Part shown: positions 10,188 through 18,618 of the stretch, piece by piece
Position numbering within the stretch: position 1 is the first letter of the stretch
How the letters are laid out: each line of letters begins with the position of its first letter
NCBI GenBank assembly: GCA_020637985.1
Contig: JACKJK010000009.1
Location: 72,001 to 136,000 of the forward strand
Source of the DNA: Rhodobiaceae bacterium
GTDB lineage: Bacteria > Pseudomonadota > Alphaproteobacteria > Rhizobiales > Tepidamorphaceae
Direction: 5' to 3'
DNA: 64,000 nt
Made by a program: the position numbers and the translations under genes
The notes under the pieces: generated by a model
Database searches by the model: none
Told to the model about the DNA's origin: nothing
What the model saw: the letters and a program-made list of their open reading frames with translations, nothing else

Positions 10188-11918
10188 TCAGTTCGACGCT
10201 GGCGTTGCGCGCGCCGCGCTGCCGAGTTCGAACAGGTTCGGCAGCGAAACAAGGCGCGCCGCAACCGTGCCGCTCGCAAACGTCCTGAGCTCCAGCAGCG
10301 CAGCCGAAGCGCGATCGCCACGCTGGTCGAACAGGAAGTTGCCAAGCGAGAACACCATCGCCGTCTCCCGCCCCGGCACCATCTCGACAGTGCTTGAAGC
10401 CTGGTGCGAATGCGCACCGGCGACGACCGCCACGCCGCAATCGGCAAGCTGGCGCGCGATGGCCCGTTCCCGCTCCCCCGCCTCGGCGACATACTCCTCG
10501 CCCCAGTGGACCAGTGCGACCAGCGGCGGCGCAGCATCGAGCGCACAGACCGCGGCGCTGTCTCCCGGCTCGCGATAGAGCGCCGCCGTATTGCCGCGCC
10601 CAGGGATGTAGTTGATCGCCACGATCCGCACCGGACCGATGTCGATGGCCCTGCCGTGCTCAAGCGGCTGGACACCTGCGGCGCGCAGAATGCGCATCGT
10701 TTCCCCGAAGCCGATCTCGCCAAGGTCGCGGGCGTGGTTGTTGGCAAGCCCGGCCGCGACGATGTTGAGCCGCTGCAAAACCGGCACGGCAATGTCGCGC
10801 ACCATCAGGTGGGCGCTGTCGTCCAGCCCGGCAACCGGTTCGTCGAGGATGACGCCTTCGAGATTGGCGACGACCGGCGCCCCGCCGGTCGCCGCGCGCA
10901 CCGCCTCGACGATGGCATCGCGCGCATCCTCGTCGCGCAGCACCGGCAGCAGGTAGCGCCCGGTCAGCACGTCGCCGCCGAGGAAGACCGACCCGACGTC
11001 GCGGTAACGCAGCTTCGACCCTTCCGCAGGGTCCTTCAGGTAGACGGCGGCGAGATAGCTCGTCGTCACCACCGCATCACCGCCATAGTCGGCCGAGTTG
11101 CGATTGGCGATGACGACTGGCTGGCTCGCATAGACCTCGCGTTGCAGCCGCATCTGCATGTACAGCGCCGCCTTGCTGTCGAGGTGGTCGGGCTGCAGCA
11201 GCGGGGCGACCGCGTTCTCATCGCCGCTGGCCAGCAGCATCAGCGTCTGCTGGTCCCGCAACACCGCCTCGTCATGGCGCAGGTAATGCGAGAAATCCGT
11301 CGACTGCACGACGAGCGTACGTTCGCCCAGCAGCGGCTTCAGCGCGCCGGCCGCCTCGCGCCATTGTGCCGGCGTGGTATCGACCCCGGCGATCAGCGTC
11401 ACCACCGGGACACCGGGGAAGAAGTGCCGCACGAAGGGCATCAACCCGACGAGCCCGTGTTCTTGCGCCAGGTCTTCGCGCACGTCGACGAGGCCGGAAC
11501 CCGCGGCGAGCGCCCTCACCCCTTCGGCGTCGCTGGCAACCGGCCCGAACACGGTCTCGAAGCCGGCCAGCGTCGTCCCGAACCTGCCGCTGACTTCGCG
11601 GAAATGATCCGGCGCCATCACCACGATGCGGTCGTACTGCCCGCGCGAAGCCGCGTGGAAGCCGCGCGCGATGAGATCGGCGGCAAGCAGGTGGTGCGGC
11701 ACGATGATGCCCGTAACGCCGACCGGAGCAGGCCCCTCGGATCGCCCCTTCTCCAGCGCCGCCTCGATCAGCGTGCGGTTGAAGGCGGGTGCGATGAAGG
11801 GATTGTCGGTCGCCGCGCGCGCGACGCCGCCCGGCGCAATCAGCAGCACCGCGAAGGCGACCATCGCCGTCACGATACCATGCCGGAAACCGCCGCATCT
11901 TGTGTGCTCTGCGTACAT
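10188..11918 (-). CDS. Memo-like domain fused to CapA-type metallophosphatase-like domain, exported
   Basis: About 576 residues. A signal sequence (about 1-35) precedes an N-terminal Memo (AmmeMemoRadiSam protein B) domain: VPHHLLAADLIARGF, MAPDHF and QSTDFSHY carry its conserved His/Asp residues. The C-terminal half is a CapA/PgsA poly-gamma-glutamate-type domain with VFLGGDVL, ANLEG, LANNHARDLGE, VHWGEEY and GAHSHQ. Each half is normally a separate protein. ATG at 11918 is preferred because it starts a clean signal peptide; the frame extends to 11981. The gene is divergent from the patatin gene (133 bp apart) and convergent with the MORN gene (28 bp). A cell-envelope hydrolase role is likely; the substrate is unknown. 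Confidence 0.85.
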   Translation of the reverse strand: MYAEHTRCGGFRHGIVTAMVAFAVLLIAPGGVARAATDNPFIAPAFNRTLIEAALEKGRSEGPAPVGVTGIIVPHHLLAADLIARGFHAASRGQYDRIVVMAPDHFREVSGRFGTTLAGFETVFGPVASDAEGVRALAAGSGLVDVREDLAQEHGLVGLMPFVRHFFPGVPVVTLIAGVDTTPAQWREAAGALKPLLGERTLVVQSTDFSHYLRHDEAVLRDQQTLMLLASGDENAVAPLLQPDHLDSKAALYMQMRLQREVYASQPVVIANRNSADYGGDAVVTTSYLAAVYLKDPAEGSKLRYRDVGSVFLGGDVLTGRYLLPVLRDEDARDAIVEAVRAATGGAPVVANLEGVILDEPVAGLDDSAHLMVRDIAVPVLQRLNIVAAGLANNHARDLGEIGFGETMRILRAAGVQPLEHGRAIDIGPVRIVAINYIPGRGNTAALYREPGDSAAVCALDAAPPLVALVHWGEEYVAEAGERERAIARQLADCGVAVVAGAHSHQASSTVEMVPGRETAMVFSLGNFLFDQRGDRASAALLELRTFASGTVAARLVSLPNLFELGSAARATPASN

Positions 11919-12051
11919 GCGCTTCACGTGTGCCCGGTTTTCGGCCTGTCCTGTACAGTCCGCCCGGCGGCAGTCTAGCATTGCCGCCGCGCCAGGCTAC
12001 ATACAGCACTCCAGGACGCAGGACAGACCACGGACGCGCCGGCAGACACGC

Positions 12052-13146
12052 ATGAAGACGATCCTTTCCTTCGATGGCGGCGGCGTACGCGGCGCAATCT
12101 CGGTCGCTTTCCTGGAACGCATCGAACGGATCCTGCCGGCGGGCGGCGGGCTGCCGCTGGCCCGTTGCGTCGACCTTGCCGGCGGCACTTCGACGGGCGC
12201 CATCATCGCCGGTGCCATCTCGCTGGGCTACAGCGCATCCGACATCAAGGACTTCTACCTCGAACTCGCCCCGCGCATCTTCCGCCGCTCGCGCACCCGC
12301 ATTCCCGGCCTTCAGGCCATGTTCGACGCCCGTCCGCTGCGCGAGGAACTCGCCCGCGTCTGCGGCGAGCGCACCCTCGAAAGCCCGGACATCCTGACCG
12401 GCTTCGCGCTGGTCATGAAGCGCATGGACACCGGCAGCGCCTGGATCGTCTCCAACAACCCGGCAGGCGCGTTCTGGAACGATCCCCCAGACGCCAGCTA
12501 CCACGGCAACCGCCACTACAAGCTTGCCGACCTGATCCGCGCGTCCACCGCCGCGCCGCACTATTTCGCTCCCGAACCGATCGACATCTGCGCCGGCGAA
12601 CCGCCCGGCCTGTTCGTCGACGGCGGCGTCACGCCGCACAACAATCCCGCCCTCGCCCTGCTGCAGCTCGTCACGATTCCGGCCTACGGCTACGGCTGGG
12701 CGACGGGAGAACAGGACCTGCGCATCGTCTCGGTGGGCACCGGCACCTTCCGCGATACCCTCGACGCAAGGAAGGCGCGCCGCATGACCGCCGCCGGGCT
12801 CGCCATCAAGGCTCTGGCCGGCATGATCCGCGACGCGGACGCGCAGGTAATGACCATGATGCAGTTGCTCGGGGTCACGAAGACGCCGTGGCGGATCAAC
12901 TCCGAGATCGGCGACCTGGACGGGTTCCACCTGCCGCGCGAGCCGCTGTTCACCTTCCTGCGCTACAACGTGCGCCTGGAGCGGGACTGGCTCGCGCGCG
13001 AACTCGGCATGAAGCTGTCTGCCGCGCGCGTCGAGACACTGCGCCAGATGGACAACCCCGACATCGTGCCGCTCGCCTACGAAATCGGCCAGGCCGCGGC
13101 GGAGGCATTCGTCGATCCTTCGCATTTCGAGGCAGATGCCACATGA
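12052..13146 (+). CDS. Patatin-like phospholipase
   Basis: 364 residues with no signal peptide, so cytoplasmic. The Ser-Asp dyad motifs are complete: oxyanion loop GGGVRG (9-14), nucleophile elbow GTSTG with Ser47, and DGG with Asp190. Patatins hydrolyse acyl chains from membrane phospholipids; the CapV effectors of CBASS immunity belong to this superfamily. Its TGA overlaps the ATG of the cyclase gene by 4 bp (ATGA at 13143-13146), so the two proteins are translationally coupled. Inference: the lipase is the effector and the neighbouring TPR-SLOG-cyclase is its signal source or sensor, by analogy with cyclase-effector pairs in phage defence. No known specificity region can be assigned. Confidence 0.92.
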   Translation: MKTILSFDGGGVRGAISVAFLERIERILPAGGGLPLARCVDLAGGTSTGAIIAGAISLGYSASDIKDFYLELAPRIFRRSRTRIPGLQAMFDARPLREELARVCGERTLESPDILTGFALVMKRMDTGSAWIVSNNPAGAFWNDPPDASYHGNRHYKLADLIRASTAAPHYFAPEPIDICAGEPPGLFVDGGVTPHNNPALALLQLVTIPAYGYGWATGEQDLRIVSVGTGTFRDTLDARKARRMTAAGLAIKALAGMIRDADAQVMTMMQLLGVTKTPWRINSEIGDLDGFHLPREPLFTFLRYNVRLERDWLARELGMKLSAARVETLRQMDNPDIVPLAYEIGQAAAEAFVDPSHFEADAT

Positions 13147-14936
13147 ATGCCCCCGACCAGACAGAAGAGGTCCGCGACCTGCTGGACGCCGGCGATCTCG
13201 CCGCCGCCTACGATGCCGCGATGAGCACCATCGAGGGCGGCGCCGACGTTCCGCGCCTGCGCTACCTAGCCGTGCTGGCGCTCGCCCGCATGGGGGCGAC
13301 CGAGCAGGCGCGCGAAGCCTATGCCAGCCTGTCCGTCGCCGAAATCGGCGATGCCGACGCACTGGCGCTCGATGCCCGCCTGCTGAAGGACGAGGCCTTT
13401 GCAGCCGCGCCCGCGGAAAGACCGCAGGCCCTGCGCCGCGCCGCGCAGGCCTATCGCGCGGTCTGGGAGGGAACCGGCGACCCCTTCCCCGCCGCCAACG
13501 CCGCCACCCTGCTCCACCTTGCCGGCGACGAGGTGGCCGCGCTGCGCATTGCCGGCCGGCTGCTCGCGCACCCGGCGCTGAAGCAGCCGGCAAGCTACTA
13601 CGACGCGGCGACACTTGCGGAAATGCTGTTGCTGCTCGCCAACCGCTCCGAAGCCGAGGGCGCCCTGCGCCAGGCCGTTGCCCTGCCCGGCGCCGATCCC
13701 GGCGCCCGCGCCACCACGCGCCGCCAGCTTGTCCGCCTCTGTGCAGCGCTGGAATTGTCCGGACAAGCGACCGCCGCGCTGCTCGCTCCGCTCGCCCCCG
13801 GCACGGTCATCCACTTTTGCGGCCGCATGTTTGCCGCTGACGCCGCGACCGAGGCCGACCTTCGCACACGCATCGACCGGGAACTGGCCGAGCGCAGCGT
13901 CATCGCCGGCTATGGCGCACTTGCCTGCGGCGCCGACATCCTCGTCGCCGAAGCGTTGTTGCGGCGCGGCGCCGAACTGCACGTGATCCTGGCGTCCAGC
14001 CCGCAGGCCTTCGCCGCCACGTCGGTGCTTCCCGGCGGTGCGGACTGGCGTCCACGCTACGAGGCCTGCCTCGCCGTCGCCCGCTCGTTGCGCGTGGTGG
14101 GCGACGATTCCTACGCCGACGACCCCTCCTCCTTCGGCTTCTCGACGGAGGTGGCCATGGGCCTTGCCGCAACGCGCGCGCGCAATCTGGGCGCCGACCT
14201 GCACCAGCTCGCGATCGACGGCGACCGGGCGCAAGCCGCCGGCGATGGGCCCGCCGGCACGCAGGCCGACATCGCCGCCTGGCGTTCCGCCGGGCGCCAG
14301 ACAACGCTCATCGAGGCGGGCCGCTTGCCCGCGGTCGCGGCAGCGCCGAAGCAGCCCGCGCCGCCTCAGCCGCTTGCCGCGCGGCGGGCGGTCTCCCTGC
14401 TGTTTTCGGATTTCGCGCGCTTCACCGGCCTTGCCGAAAACGAACTGCCTCGCTTCTGGGAAGAGGTGCTCGGCGCTGCCGCAGGCGCGCTGGACTGCGC
14501 CGCCGGCGCGGTGATCTACCGCAACACCTGGGGCGACGCGGTGTTCGCCGCCTTCACCGATCCCCTTTCGGCGGCAGAGGCCGCGCTTGCCATGCAGGAG
14601 CGCATCGCCAGCGCCTGGCCGGCACCCGTCGGCGGCGGCATGCGCATCTCCCTGCACCATGGCCTTGCCTTCGTCGGCAACGATCCCGTGCTGCACCGCG
14701 CCAGCGTCTATGGCCGCGAGGTCTCGCGCGCCGCCCGCATCGAGCCGATCACGCCGCCCGGCACCATCTACGTTTCCGAGATCTTTGCCGCGGCCGTCAA
14801 CGCGCACGCAGCCCACCCGTTCCGTTTCGGCTACCTCGGCCACCTCGCGCTGCCCAAGCGCTTCGGTGTGGAGCGGCTCTACCGGCTGACCCGGCAGACA
14901 AGTGTTCAGGCGCCGTCCTCGGCGTCGAGCATGTAG
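13143..14936 (+). CDS. TPR - SLOG-like - class III nucleotide cyclase protein
   Basis: 597 residues. Residues 1-215 are helical TPR-like repeats. Residues about 220-370 form a Rossmann-like SLOG region (HFCGRMF, then GYGALACGADILVAEALL and a strand ELHVILA). Residues about 412-590 are a class III nucleotidyl cyclase domain with both metal-binding aspartates (FSDFARFTG Asp423, TWGDAVFAAF Asp465) and the late Arg in SRAARIE. The base-selecting residues are unusual: Asn461 where adenylate cyclases have Lys, and Ser521 at the usual Asp. The transition-state Asn is Ser527. The product nucleotide therefore cannot be predicted. It overlaps the patatin gene by 4 bp, and its last 31 bp overlap the RyR gene tail to tail. 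Confidence 0.85.
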   Translation: MNAPDQTEEVRDLLDAGDLAAAYDAAMSTIEGGADVPRLRYLAVLALARMGATEQAREAYASLSVAEIGDADALALDARLLKDEAFAAAPAERPQALRRAAQAYRAVWEGTGDPFPAANAATLLHLAGDEVAALRIAGRLLAHPALKQPASYYDAATLAEMLLLLANRSEAEGALRQAVALPGADPGARATTRRQLVRLCAALELSGQATAALLAPLAPGTVIHFCGRMFAADAATEADLRTRIDRELAERSVIAGYGALACGADILVAEALLRRGAELHVILASSPQAFAATSVLPGGADWRPRYEACLAVARSLRVVGDDSYADDPSSFGFSTEVAMGLAATRARNLGADLHQLAIDGDRAQAAGDGPAGTQADIAAWRSAGRQTTLIEAGRLPAVAAAPKQPAPPQPLAARRAVSLLFSDFARFTGLAENELPRFWEEVLGAAAGALDCAAGAVIYRNTWGDAVFAAFTDPLSAAEAALAMQERIASAWPAPVGGGMRISLHHGLAFVGNDPVLHRASVYGREVSRAARIEPITPPGTIYVSEIFAAAVNAHAAHPFRFGYLGHLALPKRFGVERLYRLTRQTSVQAPSSASSM

Positions 14937-16675
14937 CCGATCGCTGCGAGGATCTGGCTGACGTCCTTGTCGATGTCCTCGCGGGTCATCGTCAGGTCGT
15001 CGAAGGGGACAAGCTTGGGATGGATGCGGCGGCGGTCGTCGCGCTTCGGCCCGTAGACCCAGCCGTCGAGCTTGCGATCGATGCTCCAGCGCTCGTGCTC
15101 GATGCGCGCAAGCTTGTCCACCAGCGGATCGTCGTGCGGCGCGCCGACGAGCCGCTTCAGCCGCTCCCGCTCGGCCGCTTCGAGCGACGGCACGCCGCCA
15201 TCGGAACAGAGCGTGAAGCCAAGTGTCCACAGCTTTGCCTTCAGGTGGTCGGCGGCGCGCATGTTGGAGCGCCGCAGTGTCTCCGGCAGATCTTCCCAGG
15301 GCTTCGCAGCCGCCGCAGACGCCCCGGCGCCGGCGAGGTAGGACTCGTGCAGCCGGCGCGCCAGTGTCTCCGTCGACGTGTCGCCGAGGACGGTACGCGC
15401 CACCTGGGCGTAGGGGATCGGAAGCGCGATGAACCCGTCGTCGGCATCGGGTGCAGGTGCCGGGGTCGCCAGCAACTCGCCGTCGCCATCGCCGCGCGAA
15501 CGGTAAAAGATCGGCGCAGCCAGTTCGCCCGTGCGCTCTTGGTGGCGATGCAGCAGCAGTGCGGCGCGGATATTGTCGGCCGCTTGTGGCAGCGCGAGGT
15601 AGATCGCGGTGAACGGGTCTTCCTTCTCCGCCGCGGCAACGGCGCGCATGCCCGCCGCCGTACAGTCGCCCTCCAGCGGGTCCGCGCCAACATCGAGGCT
15701 GATGAAGGAAACGGGCAAGGTGTCGCAGACCGCCGGACGGCGCGCCGAAAACGCCCGCTTCAACGCCTCCGCGTCACGATCGACCACGGTGATCCGGGGG
15801 GAAGCGAGATCGCCCGCGACCGAGGTCAGCATCACCTGGTCGAACAGCTTTTCGCCGAGGTCCCCGAAACCCACGATCAGCGCATGGACCCGCTTGTGCC
15901 CGCGCGCGGCGGCGCGGCAGAACAGCGGATCGACGGACAGCGTCCGGCGCGCCGCGACCGTGTTTTCATCGAACGCCGACACCTTGACCGACTGCCCCAA
16001 TCCGGTGCGCCGGGCGAACTCGAAGAAGAGATCGGCCAGCACCGGATCGGCGACGCGCACCGCGACATGGGCGATCGAGCCGGCACCATTGCCATCGAGA
16101 TACGCAAGCAGCTGCTTGGCGATCAGCAGCGTCTCCGCGTCGCTGCCGCTGTCGATGGCGACCTGCCCCGCCCGCAGCAGGCCGGCGTGCCGGGCGAGCA
16201 TCTGCGGCGTCGGCTCCATGACGATGCGCCGGTCGTCCGGCGGCAGCTTCGGGTTGGGGGGCGGCGTTTCGGAGACATGCACCGGCACCGCGCCCTGAAG
16301 CGACAATGCATGCGCAAGATGGCTGGCAAGCCGCGTGCCCCCGATCACCACCGTGTGGCCGCGCCGGATGTAGCGCGTGACGAGATGGGCGAGCTTCTGG
16401 TTCGCCGATGCCATCCAGATGGCAAAGCCGCCGGCCGCCCCCGACAGCGCGCCGAAGCTGGCAGCCGTCCGAAGGATCGGGTTCTTGGTTTCATCCGCGA
16501 TGATGTCCGGGCTCGGGATGTACAGCCGCATCGCCCGCACGAAGATTTCCGGCACATGCCGCAATTCCGGGCCGATGTCGATCGTCCATCCGACGAGACC
16601 GAGCACGGGGGCGAGCGCGGCGATCACCGTCGCCAGCAGGCGCAGGGCCTGGTCGGGTTGTCGGGCATTCCTCAC
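14906..16675 (-). CDS. Membrane TrkA/RCK-like protein with C-terminal RyR domain
   Basis: About 589 residues from a GTG start at 16675; the frame runs on to a TTG at 16804, and there is no ATG near the N-terminus. Two membrane helices (about 11-31 and 70-90) are followed by two Rossmann-like units (TVVIGGTRLASHLAHAL near 108; ALIVGFGDLGEKLFDQ near 265), as in TrkA/RCK regulators of ion channels. The C-terminus carries a RyR (ryanodine-receptor repeat) domain, recognisable by ARIEHERW, GWVYGPKRDD and HPKLVPFDDL. RyR domains in bacteria have been proposed to sense nucleotide-derived ligands. This makes the protein a candidate ligand-gated membrane effector or sensor for the neighbouring cyclase. 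It is divergent from the FHA-protease gene. Confidence 0.82.
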   Translation of the reverse strand: MRNARQPDQALRLLATVIAALAPVLGLVGWTIDIGPELRHVPEIFVRAMRLYIPSPDIIADETKNPILRTAASFGALSGAAGGFAIWMASANQKLAHLVTRYIRRGHTVVIGGTRLASHLAHALSLQGAVPVHVSETPPPNPKLPPDDRRIVMEPTPQMLARHAGLLRAGQVAIDSGSDAETLLIAKQLLAYLDGNGAGSIAHVAVRVADPVLADLFFEFARRTGLGQSVKVSAFDENTVAARRTLSVDPLFCRAAARGHKRVHALIVGFGDLGEKLFDQVMLTSVAGDLASPRITVVDRDAEALKRAFSARRPAVCDTLPVSFISLDVGADPLEGDCTAAGMRAVAAAEKEDPFTAIYLALPQAADNIRAALLLHRHQERTGELAAPIFYRSRGDGDGELLATPAPAPDADDGFIALPIPYAQVARTVLGDTSTETLARRLHESYLAGAGASAAAAKPWEDLPETLRRSNMRAADHLKAKLWTLGFTLCSDGGVPSLEAAERERLKRLVGAPHDDPLVDKLARIEHERWSIDRKLDGWVYGPKRDDRRRIHPKLVPFDDLTMTREDIDKDVSQILAAIGYMLDAEDGA

Positions 16676-16878
16676 GGGCGTCGCACTTCGTGTGATTGCG
16701 GCTGTGCCAGCGTATGGCGGCGGAGCGCCGCGACCATAGCAGAGTTGACGCCGCCGTCGATCCTGCGTGTCGTTCGTTTGCCGGCGCGCGTTGCCCCGCG
16801 ACAAGCTTGCGCGCGGTCATTATTCTGTCCCAAACGTCGCCACCAATGCCCGCGCCGGGAAACGCAGGACCAGCAGCA

Positions 16879-18591
16879 ATGATCGAATTGACCTATCACG
16901 GCAGCGATGGCGCAGCGCCGCACGCGCAGCGCTTCGAGACCGGCGACGAGGTGCTCGTAGGCCGCGATGCCTCCTGGGCCGGCTTCGTCGTGCCCGCCAC
17001 CGAGCGCGTCGTCGCGCGCCGCCACGCCCGCCTCTATCGCGAGGCCAGCGGCGCCTGGCGCATCGAGCGCCAGAAGGAATACTTCATCGCGGTCAACGGC
17101 ACGCCGGTCGACCAGACGCTTCCCATTGGCGACGGCGACACCATCACGCTGGGGCGCAGCGATGGGCCGACGATCCGCGTCCGTTGCGACACCGTCGCCC
17201 TGCCCGGTGGCGACGAGATGGCGACCCGCACGCAGGAGATCGTCACCACCTGGCGCGACATGCTGCCTGGCATGCAGACCATGAATTCGCGCATCAAGCT
17301 GCTCGCAGGCGCGGTGACGCTGGTCGCCCTGATCGCGCTGGCGACCGGCTGGTATGTGTGGACGCGGCCCGCCGATTTCTCCGCCGCCACCCTGCAACGC
17401 CTCGAGCACGCCGCCCATCTCGTGGTTCTGCGCGACGCCAACGGCGGCGAATCGGCGATCGGCACCGCATGGCCGGTCGGCCCCGACAAGCTGGTCACCA
17501 ACGCCCACGTGGCGGAACTCTTCGGCAAGATCGATCGCAGCCGCGAGCATTTCCTGGTGCGCTCGCCCGGCGACGATCCGAAGTCCCATGAGGTCAGCGC
17601 GGTGCGCATCCACGCCGGCTACGAGAACTTTGCCGGCTATGTCGAATCGCGCAGTCTCGGCGCGGAGGGTTTCCGCACCGACTACACGGAGGCCTCGCGG
17701 CCGTCCGCCTTCGACGTCGCCCTGCTGGTGGTCGACCCGCAGGCGAAGCTGTCGCCGGTGCTCGAGCTGGCGCCGAAGGAAGCCCTCGACAAGATCGCCC
17801 CCGGTAGCCGGCTCGCCTTCGCCGGCTACCCCATGCGCTGCGTCGACGGCGGCAATACCGAGCAGATCGCGCCGACCCCGAACGTACAGCAGGGCGCGGT
17901 CAGCGCCGTCACCGACTACTTCCTGTTCCCGCCCGGCAGCCCCGACCAGGGCCTGCTCGTGCAGCACTCGGTTCCTGCGACCGGCGGGGCCAGCGGCGGC
18001 CCGCTGATCGGGCCCGACGGCAGGGTGGTCGCGGTCCTCAGCGGCGGCACGGTGATCGATACCGGCTCGGACAAGGCCGGCGACAGCCCCTGCCGCATGT
18101 CGCCCAGTGCCGTCATGATCAACTACGCCCAGCGCGCCGACCTGGTTGCCGAGCTGCTGGCCCAGGACGACGAGGCGGCGATCGGCAGGCGGCGCGCCTA
18201 CTGGGACGCGCAGTCGGCGAAGTTCGCCGACCACTTCGCCTACCTGAAGCGGGAAATGCTCGACAAGGCGGAGCATGAAACCGGTGCGCGCTTCGCGGTT
18301 TCCCTGGAGGATCGCCGCCGCGAACCGGTCGCGCCTGCCGGCAACATCGTCACCTTCGACGTCGAGAAAGGCCGCGACTACGCCGTGCTCGTCTACAACC
18401 GCGACAGGTCGAACCTCTTCGTCAACCTGAAGGTCGACGGCAACGAGGTGGCCCAGGACGCCAACGGCTGGATGCCCGAACTGCGCATCAAGGCGCCTGC
18501 GACCGGCCGGGCGGAACTGGTGATCTACGCCTCGGGCGGCAGGGACCTCGACTACGACATCGTGGTGGCGCATTCGGCCAAGCCGGACTGA
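16879..18591 (+). CDS. FHA domain - transmembrane - trypsin-like serine protease
   Basis: 570 residues. An N-terminal FHA phosphothreonine-binding domain (about 1-105; VGRDA with Arg29, RRHARL, VNGT with Asn73) lies in the cytoplasm. A linker leads to one membrane helix (about 140-160), and an S1/V8-like protease domain follows with a full triad: NAHV His210, FDVALL Asp279 and GASGGPL Ser372. A C-terminal beta-rich segment (about 450-570) resembles the domain found after such proteases. ATG 16879 has AGGA 9 nt upstream. The layout suggests that cytoplasmic phosphorylation is coupled to proteolysis outside the membrane. The kinase in the facing gene, whose stop lies 27 bp away, is the obvious partner. 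Confidence 0.88.
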   Translation: MIELTYHGSDGAAPHAQRFETGDEVLVGRDASWAGFVVPATERVVARRHARLYREASGAWRIERQKEYFIAVNGTPVDQTLPIGDGDTITLGRSDGPTIRVRCDTVALPGGDEMATRTQEIVTTWRDMLPGMQTMNSRIKLLAGAVTLVALIALATGWYVWTRPADFSAATLQRLEHAAHLVVLRDANGGESAIGTAWPVGPDKLVTNAHVAELFGKIDRSREHFLVRSPGDDPKSHEVSAVRIHAGYENFAGYVESRSLGAEGFRTDYTEASRPSAFDVALLVVDPQAKLSPVLELAPKEALDKIAPGSRLAFAGYPMRCVDGGNTEQIAPTPNVQQGAVSAVTDYFLFPPGSPDQGLLVQHSVPATGGASGGPLIGPDGRVVAVLSGGTVIDTGSDKAGDSPCRMSPSAVMINYAQRADLVAELLAQDDEAAIGRRRAYWDAQSAKFADHFAYLKREMLDKAEHETGARFAVSLEDRRREPVAPAGNIVTFDVEKGRDYAVLVYNRDRSNLFVNLKVDGNEVAQDANGWMPELRIKAPATGRAELVIYASGGRDLDYDIVVAHSAKPD

Positions 18592-18618
18592 AACTCCATC
18601 CAGGCAGCGGTCCTGTCC

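Noticed and set aside
3962..10792. A very long minus-strand open frame (over 2200 codons) opposite the STAND and MORN genes
   Set aside because: It is antisense to genes with clear domains and signal peptides, has an Arg/Gly/Ala-rich composition without domains, and reflects GC-rich third positions.
12052..14936. Canonical CBASS operon
   Set aside because: The nucleotide enzyme is a class III cyclase domain, not a CD-NTase, and no Cap2/Cap3-type genes are present.
13266..15230. A 654-codon minus-strand frame opposite the cyclase gene
   Set aside because: Shadow of the TPR-SLOG-cyclase gene; no domain and wrong composition.
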